A program made the position numbers and the translations under genes. A model generated the notes under the pieces. The model worked only from the letters and a program-made list of their open reading frames with translations, was not told the origin of the DNA and searched no databases. From contig NZ_CP019605.1 of the NCBI RefSeq assembly GCF_001997295.1, forward strand, positions 930,001-994,000: a stretch of DNA of 64,000 nucleotides, read 5' to 3'. Shown here one piece after another: positions 11,658-20,089 of the stretch. Origin of the DNA: Tessaracoccus flavus. GTDB lineage: Bacteria > Actinomycetota > Actinomycetes > Propionibacteriales > Propionibacteriaceae. Position 1 is the first letter of the stretch; the number at the start of each line of letters is the position of its first letter.

Positions 11658-12433
11658 CCCGCAAGCCAATCATGGCCGGCAACTGGAAGATGAACGTCGA
11701 TCACATCGAGGCCACCGGCCTGGTCGAGAAGCTTCATTACACGCTGGTCGACAAGGAATGGGACCCCAAGAAGTCCGACGCGGTGCTCTGCGTCCCCTTC
11801 ACGGACCTGCGCACCGTCAAGACGCTCATCGACGGCGACCGTCTGCACTTCGGGCTCGGCGCGCAGAACGTCTCGCAGCACGACAACGGCGCCTACACCG
11901 GCGAGATCTCGACGGCCATGCTGAGCAAGCTCGGCGTGCAGTACGTCATCGTCGGCCACTCCGAGCGTCGCGAGTACTACGGCGAGACCGACGAGATCAT
12001 CAACGCCAAGGCGAAGAAGGTCCTCGCCGCCGGCATGACGCCGATCATCTGCGTGGGGGAGGGGCTCGACATCCGCAAGGCAGGCGAGCACGTCGAGTAC
12101 ACGCTGAACCAGGTGCGCGGTACCCTGGCCGACCTGTCGGCCGAGCAGGTCGCGGGCCTGGTCATCGCCTACGAGCCCGTCTGGGCCATCGGCACCGGCG
12201 AGGTCGCCACACCCGATGACGCGCAGGAGGTGTGCGGGGCGATTCGTCGTGAGGTCGCCGCCCTGTACGACGAGCCGACGGCAGAGTCGGTGCGTATCCA
12301 GTACGGCGGCTCCGTCAAGTCCGGCAACGTCGCTCAGATCATGAGCCAGCCCGACATCGACGGCGCCCTGGTCGGCGGCGCGAGCCTCCAGCCCGACGAG
12401 TTCGCCGCGATCGTGCGGTTCTACCAGCTCTGA
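11654..12433 (+). CDS. tpiA: Triosephosphate isomerase
   Basis: This enzyme interconverts dihydroxyacetone phosphate and glyceraldehyde 3-phosphate. It has 259 residues with AGNWKMN (substrate-binding Asn/Lys), the catalytic histidine in VGHSERR, the catalytic glutamate in [11 protein letters not shown] and the phosphate-binding YGGSV and GGASL loops. It overlaps pgk by four bases and is closed by a strong hairpin. In many actinobacteria secG follows tpiA directly; here a 5 kb minus-strand block lies between them. Confidence 0.98.
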   Translation: MTRKPIMAGNWKMNVDHIEATGLVEKLHYTLVDKEWDPKKSDAVLCVPFTDLRTVKTLIDGDRLHFGLGAQNVSQHDNGAYTGEISTAMLSKLGVQYVIVGHSERREYYGETDEIINAKAKKVLAAGMTPIICVGEGLDIRKAGEHVEYTLNQVRGTLADLSAEQVAGLVIAYEPVWAIGTGEVATPDDAQEVCGAIRREVAALYDEPTAESVRIQYGGSVKSGNVAQIMSQPDIDGALVGGASLQPDEFAAIVRFYQL

Positions 12434-12452
12434 AATATCCGCTGATCGATGC

Positions 12453-12486
12453 CGAGTGCCGGCCGCCTTCTGGCGGCCGGCACTCG
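12453..12486 (+). terminator. Terminator after tpiA
   Basis: A perfect 15-base-pair stem (arms 12453-12467 and 12472-12486) has a four-base TTCT loop. It lies between tpiA and the converging endonuclease gene, so it could serve both directions. There is no clear U-run. Confidence 0.75.
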
Positions 12487-12536
12487 CGTCTTCGGAGGTG
12501 CAGCGACACCAGACGCCCCCGACGCTCGCGAGCACG

Positions 12537-13889
12537 CTACGCGGAGCGTTGGCGGTCCCGGCCGTACAGGCGCAGTGGTAGCACCGGTTCTGTGCCGTAC
12601 GGGGTGACGACGTACCGATACCCCAAGGGGCTCTCCCAGAGCGCTCGGCCGAGATTATCAATCCTCACCATCCAGAGCCGAGCTGTCTTGGCGCGGTGGT
12701 TACCTCGGCCGAGCGGGATGAGGTTGCGCTGACTGGTCTGACCGGGGGTGCCGTCCGAGCGGTACGGCTGAACGTGATCCAGATCCAGCCCGCCCGTCCG
12801 GCGATGGGAGAAGGGGAAAGCCTCGTGCCGCCATCTCCGTAGCACTGCCCGCCTCATCGCGAGGCTGGGACGGTACTGATGCTCGCTGGGGACGCGGGGA
12901 AGGTCGATGACGGGGCGCAGTTGCACGGACTTGCCTCCGAGCAGCTCGGCGAGGGTGGTGGTGGCGATGACGGTGGCCTCGTCGATGCGGGCGACGGCAT
13001 CGGCCCCGACGGCGTCGGCGTCGATGACCACCTCGATGCCCACCTTGGGCAGCAGCTTCTCGATGGGGATGGTGATGGTGCCGCAGGTGTGCCCGGTGCA
13101 GCTGCCGGGGAGGAGTCGGTCGGAGTCGCTGTGGCGGGGTTGGCGGTCGTCGGCCTCCTGCTCGATGGGTAGCGATGGTGACGGGTCAGACTCGGCCTGG
13201 GCACCACGCTGGATAAGTGCCAGGGCATAGGCCGGGCGCGACAGCACCCCGAACGCCTTGGCGCGGCGGATCGCCATCGGTGAGTCGTCGCCGTGGACGC
13301 TCTGCAGGAGCCCGGCGATCTGGGTGAGGGCGGCGTCGAACAGCTTCGCATCCACCACATCCACCGTGGCTTCGATGTAGCCGACCGCGGCATCACCGAG
13401 ATTTCCCTTGCCGGTGGTGACGGTGACCTGCCGTTGCTGTAAAGCCTGGGCCTCTTCCTCGGCCCGGTGCGGGTCCACCTCGGCGATGAGCTCGGAGAGC
13501 TTGTTGAACGCACCCGTCCACGAGTATCGCTCCTGGATGGGCAGCCAGCGCTCGATGACGATCCGGGCGAGTTCGGGCGGAAGGCCCGAGACCGAGTACG
13601 ACGCCTGGACGGCCCGGTCTGCTTCCACCAGTAGGCGAGACATCCGCTCATACAGCCCGGGCAGTTGCCACTTCAGGTGGACGGCTCCCTCGATCAAAAT
13701 TGTGGCCTTGCGTCGGGAGATCCCCAGCAGCGCCGCGACCTCCGGCGCTGCGTACTCGGAGATCAGCGGGGCTCCGGGTCCGCCGAACGGGTGGACCTCC
13801 TCGATCAGCGCGTCAGAGACGAGCGCTCCGTGAGTTTCCTCGGCACCGCGGGGAAGGACGTACTGCTCTGCCAACTCCGCAAGCAGCAC
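12537..13889 (-). CDS. DUF222 / HNH endonuclease family protein, possibly N-terminally truncated
   Basis: This belongs to the actinobacterial DUF222 (13E12 repeat) group with a C-terminal HNH nuclease domain. The HNH part shows GLDLDHVQPYRSDG, QRNLIPLG and GNHRAKT, but lacks the zinc-binding cysteines of many relatives. The 450-residue frame starts at GTG 13889, and the ten codons before it lead back to a TAG at 13920. Those codons read as a helix continuous with this protein (AERRAQADQT), and the frame stays open upstream of the TAG, so the real gene may have been longer. It stands alone between tpiA and gluD; such genes are often multicopy and linked to mobile DNA. Confidence 0.85.
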   Translation of the reverse strand: MLLAELAEQYVLPRGAEETHGALVSDALIEEVHPFGGPGAPLISEYAAPEVAALLGISRRKATILIEGAVHLKWQLPGLYERMSRLLVEADRAVQASYSVSGLPPELARIVIERWLPIQERYSWTGAFNKLSELIAEVDPHRAEEEAQALQQRQVTVTTGKGNLGDAAVGYIEATVDVVDAKLFDAALTQIAGLLQSVHGDDSPMAIRRAKAFGVLSRPAYALALIQRGAQAESDPSPSLPIEQEADDRQPRHSDSDRLLPGSCTGHTCGTITIPIEKLLPKVGIEVVIDADAVGADAVARIDEATVIATTTLAELLGGKSVQLRPVIDLPRVPSEHQYRPSLAMRRAVLRRWRHEAFPFSHRRTGGLDLDHVQPYRSDGTPGQTSQRNLIPLGRGNHRAKTARLWMVRIDNLGRALWESPLGYRYVVTPYGTEPVLPLRLYGRDRQRSA

Positions 13890-13919
13890 GGTCTGATCAG
13901 CCTGGGCGCGGCGCTCAGC

Positions 13920-14135
13920 CTAGATCCACCGATTCACCGCTGCTACGCGACCCCATGCAGGCACACCGGCATCGCCGATCACGCTCAAGGTACGCCCGGT
14001 AGCTCTTCGCGTGCATCGTCTTGCCGGTGCACCCACCTGGTGCCGCTCGCTGCGCGACCAATCGGTGGATCCAGGCTCAGCCAGGCGTGCCGCGAGCAAC
14101 CGGTCCGCGATATCGCGAGCCTGAGCTATTCCCAT
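13920..14135 (-). pseudogene. Possible N-terminal fragment of the DUF222/HNH gene, upstream of an in-frame TAG
   Basis: A 71-codon frame starting at ATG 14135 ends at TAG 13920-13922. It is in the same frame as the downstream HNH gene. The junction reads AAVNRWI, stop, AERRAQADQT; a single change of TAG to GAG would join them into one helix. The middle of this frame (Arg/Ser-rich) is less convincing as protein. The remaining 100 bases up to gluD hold nothing I recognise. Alternatively this is chance and the gene begins at 13889. Confidence 0.35.
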
Positions 14136-14234
14136 AGGTGCACTCTACGTACGTGGTCCGACAAAACGGCGACAGAACGGGTCCGAGCCGGCAGAATCCG
14201 CCAGAAGTTCTCTCAACGCGTCCGGCGGGAAGGG

Positions 14235-15164
14235 TCAGCGTCGGCCGTCGCCGAACGGGTTCTTGTCCTCATCAGTCACGACATCAGCGCCGGTCGCCAC
14301 CAGGTCGATCGCATGTGCGTCGGCCTGGCTGATGGACGACGCGCTGGCAGGCCTTCGAGCGAGCCAGCGGGCGAAGGCCGACAGTGCCAGGTTCACGGCC
14401 AGATAGATCACCAACACGATCGTGAACAGCGAGAAGGACACCGTGGTGGAGCCGTAGAAGTCACGGAGCTGCTGCGAAATCCGCAGGATCTCCGGGTAGG
14501 CGACGATGTAGGCCAGTGATGTGTCCTTGAGCAGCACCACGAGTTGGGCCACGATGATCGGCAGCATCTGCCGGAACGCCTGCGGAAACTCAATCAGCAT
14601 CCGGGTCTTGAACGGCGTGAGGCCCAGCGACAGGCCCGCCTCGCGCTGTCCGCGGGGGAGAGCGGCGATACCCGAGCGGAGTGCCTCACCGATGATGGCA
14701 CCGTTGTAGACGGCGAGCGCCCAGACGGCGGCCCAGTATCCGTTGGTCCTCATCACCAGCAGGATGAACAGCATCATGAGAAGGACGGGCATGCCACGGA
14801 AGAGTTCAAGAATGATCGCCACAGGAACGCGGATGACGACGCTGCGCGCGGTTCGACCGAAGGAGAACGCGACGCCGATGAGCACTGCGAGCACGGCGGC
14901 GAGCGCCGCCACCCGCAGAGTGCCCATGAGCAGGCCGTCGATGAGGAGGCGCCGCCAGAACTGGACGTCGAGCGCGAACTCCCAGCGCTCCGGAGAGAAG
15001 ACGCCCGTCAGGACCACGCCGTTGACAGTGGTGCGGGGGAGGGCGAGGGCCACGATCAGCCAGACGAAGGCGCCGACGATCACGGTGAAGGAGATGTAGG
15101 AGATCAGCCGGCTGCGCGCCCGCGTCTTGGGGCCGGGCGCGTCGTAGAGGACTGAGGCGCTCAC
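14235..15164 (-). CDS. gluD: Glutamate ABC transporter permease GluD
   Basis: This is one of two membrane permeases of a polar amino acid (glutamate-type) ABC importer. It has 309 residues: about five C-terminal membrane helices in a HisM-type permease domain, with the EAA loop region GEALRSGIAALPRGQREAGLSLGL split across the ATPase contact, and a soluble tail after the last helix that ends in acidic and polar residues. GTG at 15164 overlaps the gluC stop (GTGA). The N-terminal 40 residues before the first helix are longer than in GluC, as usual for GluD. It is the last gene of gluABCD. Confidence 0.93.
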   Translation of the reverse strand: MSASVLYDAPGPKTRARSRLISYISFTVIVGAFVWLIVALALPRTTVNGVVLTGVFSPERWEFALDVQFWRRLLIDGLLMGTLRVAALAAVLAVLIGVAFSFGRTARSVVIRVPVAIILELFRGMPVLLMMLFILLVMRTNGYWAAVWALAVYNGAIIGEALRSGIAALPRGQREAGLSLGLTPFKTRMLIEFPQAFRQMLPIIVAQLVVLLKDTSLAYIVAYPEILRISQQLRDFYGSTTVSFSLFTIVLVIYLAVNLALSAFARWLARRPASASSISQADAHAIDLVATGADVVTDEDKNPFGDGRR

Positions 15165-15808
15165 CGGATCACCGCCACTTTCCGCTCCACCACGCCGGCC
15201 AACTGACCGAGCGGGATGGTGATGACAAGGTAGAGACAGGCGACGGCAACCAGGATGTTGATCACCTGGTCGCCGTGGGCGTTGGCGAGCACCTTCGACT
15301 CGGCGACCAGCTCGACCACGTAGAAACCAGCCGCCACGGAGGTGTTCTTGGTGAGGGCGATGATGACGTTGATGAGCGGCGCCACGACCATGCGGATGGC
15401 CTGGGGGAAGACGATGGAGGTGACAGTCTGGCCGAAGCTGAGCCCCAGGCTACGGGCGGCCTCGGCCTGCCCGATAGGCACACCGTTAATGCCTGATCGC
15501 AGCGCCTCGGCGATGAACGGCGACGTGTAGATACTGAGAGCGATCCCCGCGCCCAGCAGGTAATCGAAACGAATCTGCAGAGTGGGCAGAACGATCGCGA
15601 AGAAGAAGAACACCAACGTCAGCGGGGTGTTGCGGACGATCTCGGTGTAGAGGGTCGCAATCCACCGAAGGCTCGCCACAGGCGAGATGCGCAGCAACGC
15701 CACGAGGTTGCCAAGCACGATGGAGCCGAGCGCTCCCATGCCGAGGAGTTGGAGCGTAACACCGAACGCGCGCATCAGCGCCGGCCAGTTGTCGATGATT
15801 ACCTGCAC
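15161..15808 (-). CDS. gluC: Glutamate ABC transporter permease GluC
   Basis: This is the partner permease of GluD. It has 215 residues, five or so membrane helices and the EAA-type loop EALRSGINGVPIGQAEAARS that contacts the GluA ATPase. GTG at 15808 is taken as start. The gene is 59 bases downstream of gluB and overlaps gluD by four bases. Membership in the gluABCD operon supports glutamate or a related acidic or polar amino acid as substrate. Confidence 0.93.
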   Translation of the reverse strand: MQVIIDNWPALMRAFGVTLQLLGMGALGSIVLGNLVALLRISPVASLRWIATLYTEIVRNTPLTLVFFFFAIVLPTLQIRFDYLLGAGIALSIYTSPFIAEALRSGINGVPIGQAEAARSLGLSFGQTVTSIVFPQAIRMVVAPLINVIIALTKNTSVAAGFYVVELVAESKVLANAHGDQVINILVAVACLYLVITIPLGQLAGVVERKVAVIR

Positions 15809-15867
15809 AGGGCTTGCCCTCCGGTGAGGCGTGGCACCGGGCGGTCAGCCCGGCGCCACGCGACTGG

Positions 15868-16745
15868 TCAGTAGCGGTCGACCGACGGCGGTTCCGGGGT
15901 CTCCAGCACGGTCCCGGCCGTCGATTCCCAGGCCGCCTCCCAGCGCCCGTCCTCGTAGGCGGCCTCGAGCGTGTCGTTGATGAAGTCGCGGAAGTCGTCG
16001 TCCCCCTTCTGCAGGCCGATGCCGTACGGCTCAGCGGTGAAGGTGCCGTCGACGACGGCGAACTCGTCACCGTTCTGCGACACGAGACCCGCGAGGATCA
16101 CGTTGTCGGTGGTCAGCGCATCGGCCTGGCCACCCCGGATGGGCTCCAGGCAGTCCGAGTACTTGTCGACGGCGAGCACGTTGTCGGTGTACTCCCGAAT
16201 GTTCTTCTCAGACGTTGAGCCGGTCACCGTGCAGACGGTCGCATCACCGATGCTCTCCGGATCGCTGGTGATGTTCAGCGGGTTCGACGCGGGAACGAGG
16301 AAGGACTGGCCCGCCTCGTAGTAGGGGCCGGCGAAGTCGATGACTTCCTTGCGGGTGTCGTTGATTGTGTAGGTGGCCACGACGATGTCCACCTGGCCGT
16401 TCTGAATGAACGGCTCGCGGTTCTGCGAGACCGTCTCCACGAATTCGATCTGGTCGGCGGACAGCCCAAGCTCCGACGCGATGAGCTTGGCGATCTCGAC
16501 ATCGAAACCTTCGGGGACGCCCGAGGCGCCGACGAGGCCGAACAGTGGCTGGTCGTACTTGGTCCCGACGGTGATCTTGCCGGCGTCCTTCAGCTTGGCC
16601 ATCGTGCTGCCTTCGGGAAGGTGGCGTCGGTGTTGACCTCGGTGTCGTCGGTTTCGGTGGTGGTCGAGCTGTCGGTGCAGGCGGCCAGGCTCAGGCTGAC
16701 GGCCGCTGCCATGGCGATCGCGCCGAATGTCTTCTTGATGTTCAT
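15868..16745 (-). pseudogene. gluB: Glutamate-binding lipoprotein GluB, apparent single-base frameshift
   Basis: This is the solute-binding lipoprotein of the gluABCD importer. It starts at ATG 16745 (AAAGGA ribosome-binding site) with a lipoprotein signal MNIKKTFGAIA...LAAC; the lipobox Cys is near residue 23. The frame then runs into a stop soon after a Thr/Asp-rich linker. The mature SBP_bac_3 domain continues in another frame from about 16615 (MAKLKDAGKITVGTKYDQPL onward) to 15868. Adding one base near 16613-16617, next to GGG on the plus strand, restores a continuous 292-residue protein through ATFPEGSTMAKL. Either a sequencing error or a real inactivating deletion; the intact domain favours error or a recent event. 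Confidence 0.85.
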
Positions 16746-16785
16746 GCTTCGTCCTTTGCTGGTGGTGGGGTGGGTGCTGCTGGAT

Positions 16786-17529
16786 TCAGTGGAGGATCTT
16801 GGACAGGAAATCTTTGGCCCTTTCTGAGGTGGGGTTGGTGAAGAACTGGTCCGGCTCCGCCTCCTCGACGACGGCGCCATCGGACATGAAGATCACGCGG
16901 TCGGCGGCCTTCCGGGCGAAGCCCATCTCGTGGGTGACGACGATCATGGTCATGCCGGCCCTGGCGAGTTCGACCATGACGTCGAGGACTTCGTTGATCA
17001 TTTCGGGGTCGAGGGCGGAGGTCGGCTCGTCGAGCAGGATCAGCTTCGGGTCCATGGCCAGTGACCGCGCGATGGCCACGCGCTGCTGCTGCCCTCCCGA
17101 GAGTTGGGCGGGCATCTTGTGGGCGTGGTCCTCGACTCCGACCCGGGTGAGCAGTTCCATGGCCCGCTTCTCCGCGTCGGCCTTCTTCATCCTGCGCACC
17201 TTGATGGGTGCGAGGGTGACATTGTCGAGGACTGTCTTGTGGGCGAAAAGGTTGAACGACTGGAACACCATTCCCACGTCGCTGCGGAGCTTGGCGAGTT
17301 GGGCACCCTCTTCCGGCAACTGCTGACCGTCGATGGTGATCGTCCCCGAGTCTATGGTCTCGAGCCGGTTGATGGCGCGGCAGAGGGTCGACTTGCCGGA
17401 ACCCGACGGGCCGATGACGACGACGACCTCTCCCTCCGCGACGGTCGTGGTGATGTCCTTGAGGACGTGGTGCGTCCCGAAGTACTTGTTCACCATGTCG
17501 ATCTCGACGAGCGGTCGGGTGTCGTTCAT
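16786..17529 (-). CDS. gluA: Glutamate ABC transporter ATPase GluA
   Basis: This is the ATPase of the polar amino acid importer. It has 247 residues with Walker A GPSGSGKST (about residue 40), Q-loop FQSFNLFAHKTVLDNV, signature LSGGQQQR, Walker B LILLDEPTSALDPE and the H-loop VTHEMGFARKAADR. These features are typical of GluA/GlnQ/HisP. It is the first gene of the operon, and its ATG lies six bases after a TAGCCT box, so it is probably read from a leaderless transcript. gluB follows after 40 bases. Confidence 0.96.
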   Translation of the reverse strand: MNDTRPLVEIDMVNKYFGTHHVLKDITTTVAEGEVVVVIGPSGSGKSTLCRAINRLETIDSGTITIDGQQLPEEGAQLAKLRSDVGMVFQSFNLFAHKTVLDNVTLAPIKVRRMKKADAEKRAMELLTRVGVEDHAHKMPAQLSGGQQQRVAIARSLAMDPKLILLDEPTSALDPEMINEVLDVMVELARAGMTMIVVTHEMGFARKAADRVIFMSDGAVVEEAEPDQFFTNPTSERAKDFLSKILH

Positions 17530-17535
17530 TTCCGC

Positions 17536-17541
17536 AGGCTA
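17536..17541 (-). promoter_or_regulatory. -10 box for gluABCD (leaderless)
   Basis: TAGCCT on the minus strand ends six bases before the gluA ATG at 17529. A Shine-Dalgarno sequence is absent, and no clear -35 is visible. Confidence 0.5.
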
Positions 17542-17648
17542 GCCCCATCGGGTGGCAGTGGGGCGTGAGTTGGGAGTTGATTAACCGAACCGTTACATCC
17601 TCAATGATCGGCGAGGGCGCCGGATGTGGAGAAACACGTGCCGTCGGT

Positions 17649-17654
17649 TAGTAT
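17649..17654 (+). promoter_or_regulatory. -10 box for secG (leaderless)
   Basis: TAGTAT ends seven bases before the GTG at 17662. This placement decides the secG start: the in-frame GTGs at 17626 and 17638 would lie upstream of the transcript start. Confidence 0.5.
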
Positions 17655-17661
17655 CTACCGC

Positions 17662-17922
17662 GTGATTGTCCCCCTCGTTTCCTGGCCCGTGACGACGCTT
17701 TCGATCATTGTTGTGATCCTCAGCATCCTCCTGGCGGCCACCGTCCTCCTCCACAAAGGCCGTGGCGGCGGAATGTCCGATCTGTTCGGCGGCGGTATGT
17801 CGACCTCCATGGGTGGAGCCTCGACCGCTGAGCGACGACTTGACCGGATCACGGTCGTGTTGGCGCTCATCTGGCTGCTGACGATCGTCGGGCTGCTGGT
17901 GCTGTACCGCATCGGCGCCTGA
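17662..17922 (+). CDS. secG: Preprotein translocase subunit SecG
   Basis: SecG is the small membrane subunit that assists SecYE protein export. From GTG 17662 it has 86 residues, the family length: a first membrane helix (about 6-27), the cytoplasmic loop LLHKGRGGGMSDLFGGG, a Gly/Met/Ser-rich linker and a second helix (about 63-82). The GTG at 17626 would add 12 residues but has no ribosome-binding site and lies before the -10 box. rbpA follows with its own Shine-Dalgarno sequence. Confidence 0.9.
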   Translation: MIVPLVSWPVTTLSIIVVILSILLAATVLLHKGRGGGMSDLFGGGMSTSMGGASTAERRLDRITVVLALIWLLTIVGLLVLYRIGA

Positions 17923-17967
17923 GCGCGGCACAAACACACTCACCCCTCTTTCAAGGAGAATCTCAAC

Positions 17968-18324
17968 GTGGCAGGTGGCAACGCCATTCGAGGCAGCCGT
18001 GTCGGCGCCGGTCCCATGGGCGAGGCAGAGCGCGGAGACTCCGCGCCCCGCACTCGCGTGTCCTACTTCTGCGCAGGCGGGCATGTGACGCGTCCCGCGT
18101 TCGCCGTCGACGCACCGATCCCCGAGTCCTGGGACTGCCCTCGCTGCGGTCTCCCCGCCAACACGGATGAGGAGAACCCCCCGCCGCCGCCGAAGATCAC
18201 GCCTTACAAGACGCATCTGGCCTACGTGAAGGAGCGCCGCACCGACGCCGAAGCGGAGCAGATCCTAGAGGAGGCGGTCACCGCCCTGCGCGCCCGCCGC
18301 GCCAGCGGCGAAGTGATCTACTGA
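17968..18324 (+). CDS. rbpA: RNA polymerase-binding protein RbpA
   Basis: RbpA is an actinobacteria-specific factor that binds RNA polymerase and group 1/2 sigma factors and stabilises the open complex. The 118 residues include MAGGNAIRGSRVG at the N-terminus, the core domain with the zinc-type pair CPRC and a nearby CAGGH, and the C-terminal sigma-interaction domain with HLAYVKERRTDAEAEQIL. GTG 17968 follows AAGGAG at a good distance. A strong terminator follows. Its presence places the organism within Actinobacteria. Confidence 0.97.
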   Translation: MAGGNAIRGSRVGAGPMGEAERGDSAPRTRVSYFCAGGHVTRPAFAVDAPIPESWDCPRCGLPANTDEENPPPPPKITPYKTHLAYVKERRTDAEAEQILEEAVTALRARRASGEVIY

Positions 18325-18334
18325 ACCAGTAGAG

Positions 18335-18364
18335 AAGGCCCCGGTCCCCGAGGACCGGGGCCTT
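18335..18364 (+). terminator. Terminator after rbpA
   Basis: AAGGCCCCGGTCC and GGACCGGGGCCTT form a perfect 13-base-pair stem with a four-base loop, followed by TTGTG. It lies between rbpA and the converging pgl. Confidence 0.85.
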
Positions 18365-18442
18365 GTGCGTTGTCTCGTCGCCGACCGACCTCGGCCAACG
18401 ACAACGGTCACGAAACGCCAACCGACATCCAGGGGTACGTGA

Positions 18443-19174
18443 TCAGAACGAGCAGGAGTGTTGCGGGGGGAGGTCGGCCGCAGCCGCCTCGTCGAGGAAC
18501 CAGACGGTGGCGCCCTCGGCCTGGATGTGCGCCGCGGGGAGCGACAGGTCGCCGTCGAGGGTCCGTGCCACGGCGTTGGCCTTCACGTCGCCCGTCGCCA
18601 TCACCCAGATCTCGGCGGAGTTGTTGAGCGCCGGGATGGTGAGAGAAATGCGCTCGGCTGGAGGTTTGGGGCTGTCCTCCACGCCGATGACCTTGCGGTT
18701 TGTCGGATCGAAGCTCGGATGGTTCGGGAAGATCGACGCGACGTGGCCGTCTGGCCCGATGCCCAGCAGGGTGAGGTCGAAGTGCGTCTCTCCGAGTTCC
18801 GACTCGTACTCAGCAGCAGCCTCGTGGGAGTCCTTGCGCCCGTCCTGGGCGGCCATCATGTGCGTGTCGGCCGACCTGATGGAGATGGTTCGCGCGAGCC
18901 GGGTCACGGCTTGCTGCGAGTTCCGGTCGGGGTCGGTCGCCGGCACGAAGCGCTCGTCGCCCCACCACAGCTGGAGCCTCGTGGAGTCGAGCTCGGAGTG
19001 CTCCGCCAGCTCAGCAAAGCGCTCATACATGTCGTTGGCCGCATTACCCCCGGTCAGGCAGAGATGGACGACGGGTTGGCGCTGCTGGAGCTGCAGGACG
19101 CGCTTGAGGAGTTGCGCTGCAACCGCCTCGCTCACTTCCGCGGCGTCCGACAGCCTGACCACCCGCGTGTGCAC
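18443..19174 (-). CDS. pgl: 6-phosphogluconolactonase
   Basis: This enzyme hydrolyses 6-phosphogluconolactone, the product of Zwf, to 6-phosphogluconate. It has 243 residues of the DevB/SOL type, with LCLTGGNAANDMYE, the block LQLWWGDERFVPATDPDRNS and LTLLGIGPDGHVASIFP. GTG at 19174 shares one base with the opcA stop codon. It is the third gene of zwf-opcA-pgl and ends facing the rbpA terminator. Confidence 0.96.
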   Translation of the reverse strand: MHTRVVRLSDAAEVSEAVAAQLLKRVLQLQQRQPVVHLCLTGGNAANDMYERFAELAEHSELDSTRLQLWWGDERFVPATDPDRNSQQAVTRLARTISIRSADTHMMAAQDGRKDSHEAAAEYESELGETHFDLTLLGIGPDGHVASIFPNHPSFDPTNRKVIGVEDSPKPPAERISLTIPALNNSAEIWVMATGDVKANAVARTLDGDLSLPAAHIQAEGATVWFLDEAAAADLPPQHSCSF

Positions 19175-20079
19175 TAGCGACCCTCCGCCTCGGCCGCCAC
19201 TCGCCTGGTGGCCGCCTCGAAAATGTCATCGGCATCCATCCGCTGCAGTTCCTCGGTGAGGAGGTCGGTGAGCGGTCGACGGCGCAGTGCCACCGTCCGC
19301 TGCGGCTGGCCCGGAACCTGGTAGAGGGCCGTACCGTCGTGGATGCGGTTGATCGTGATCGGGCCGTCAGGGGTGTCGAGGATCACCTCGTTGACACCCG
19401 GCTGTTCCCCGTCCACGCGACGTATCTCGACGCCCAGACGGTCCTCGAGCCAGGCGGCGAGCAGGGTGGCAGGGGCGTTGTCCGGCGCTGAACGCACCAT
19501 GCCCCCCGTGACCGTGGCCTGCGACTGATCCAGCGCTGCGGCGAGCAGCGCCCGCCACCTCGTCAGGCGTGTCCAGGTGAGGTCGGTATCCCCTGGAGCA
19601 TGGTTCCCCGCGCGGCGCGTCAGCGCCTCTCGAGGGTCCGACTCTCCCGCGGCATCGGTGATCCGGCGGTCGGCCAGCGACCCGATGGGGTCGTCCGCAA
19701 GATTGTCGGGCGCGTGGTTCGGCCACCACACGATCGTGGGGGAGTCAGGCAGGAGGAGAGGCAGGCAGATCGCGTCCCCGTGGTGCTGCAGCTCGCCGTG
19801 GAGCCGCAGCACGACCAGGTCGCCGGGCAGTCCCTCGCCCACCTCGATCTTGGCATCCAGCCTCGGTTCTTCGGCGTCGACGTAGGTGACGACGATGACC
19901 CGCGACGGGTGAGCCGTGGCGGAGGCCTTGGCTGCCTCCAGCACCTCATCGAAGTGGAAGTCGTTGGTGACGATGAGCAGGGTCAATACGAGCCCGCTGG
20001 CTGAACCGACGGTGCGGCGGGCCTTGATGAGCGCGGAGGCGATCTCGCGGGAGGACGTGTCTGAGAGGTCGAGAATCAT
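19174..20079 (-). CDS. opcA: Glucose-6-phosphate dehydrogenase assembly protein OpcA
   Basis: OpcA is needed for full activity of glucose-6-phosphate dehydrogenase in actinobacteria and cyanobacteria. The protein has 301 residues starting MILDLSDTSSREIASAL, with the conserved LPDSPTIVWWPNHAPDN core and the C-terminal RRRPLTDLLTEELQRMDAD. ATG 20079 has an AAGGAG ribosome-binding site. The longer in-frame start inside zwf is not needed. It sits ten bases after the zwf stop and touches pgl by one base. Confidence 0.95.
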   Translation of the reverse strand: MILDLSDTSSREIASALIKARRTVGSASGLVLTLLIVTNDFHFDEVLEAAKASATAHPSRVIVVTYVDAEEPRLDAKIEVGEGLPGDLVVLRLHGELQHHGDAICLPLLLPDSPTIVWWPNHAPDNLADDPIGSLADRRITDAAGESDPREALTRRAGNHAPGDTDLTWTRLTRWRALLAAALDQSQATVTGGMVRSAPDNAPATLLAAWLEDRLGVEIRRVDGEQPGVNEVILDTPDGPITINRIHDGTALYQVPGQPQRTVALRRRPLTDLLTEELQRMDADDIFEAATRRVAAEAEGR

Positions 20080-20089
20080 CGGTAACTCC

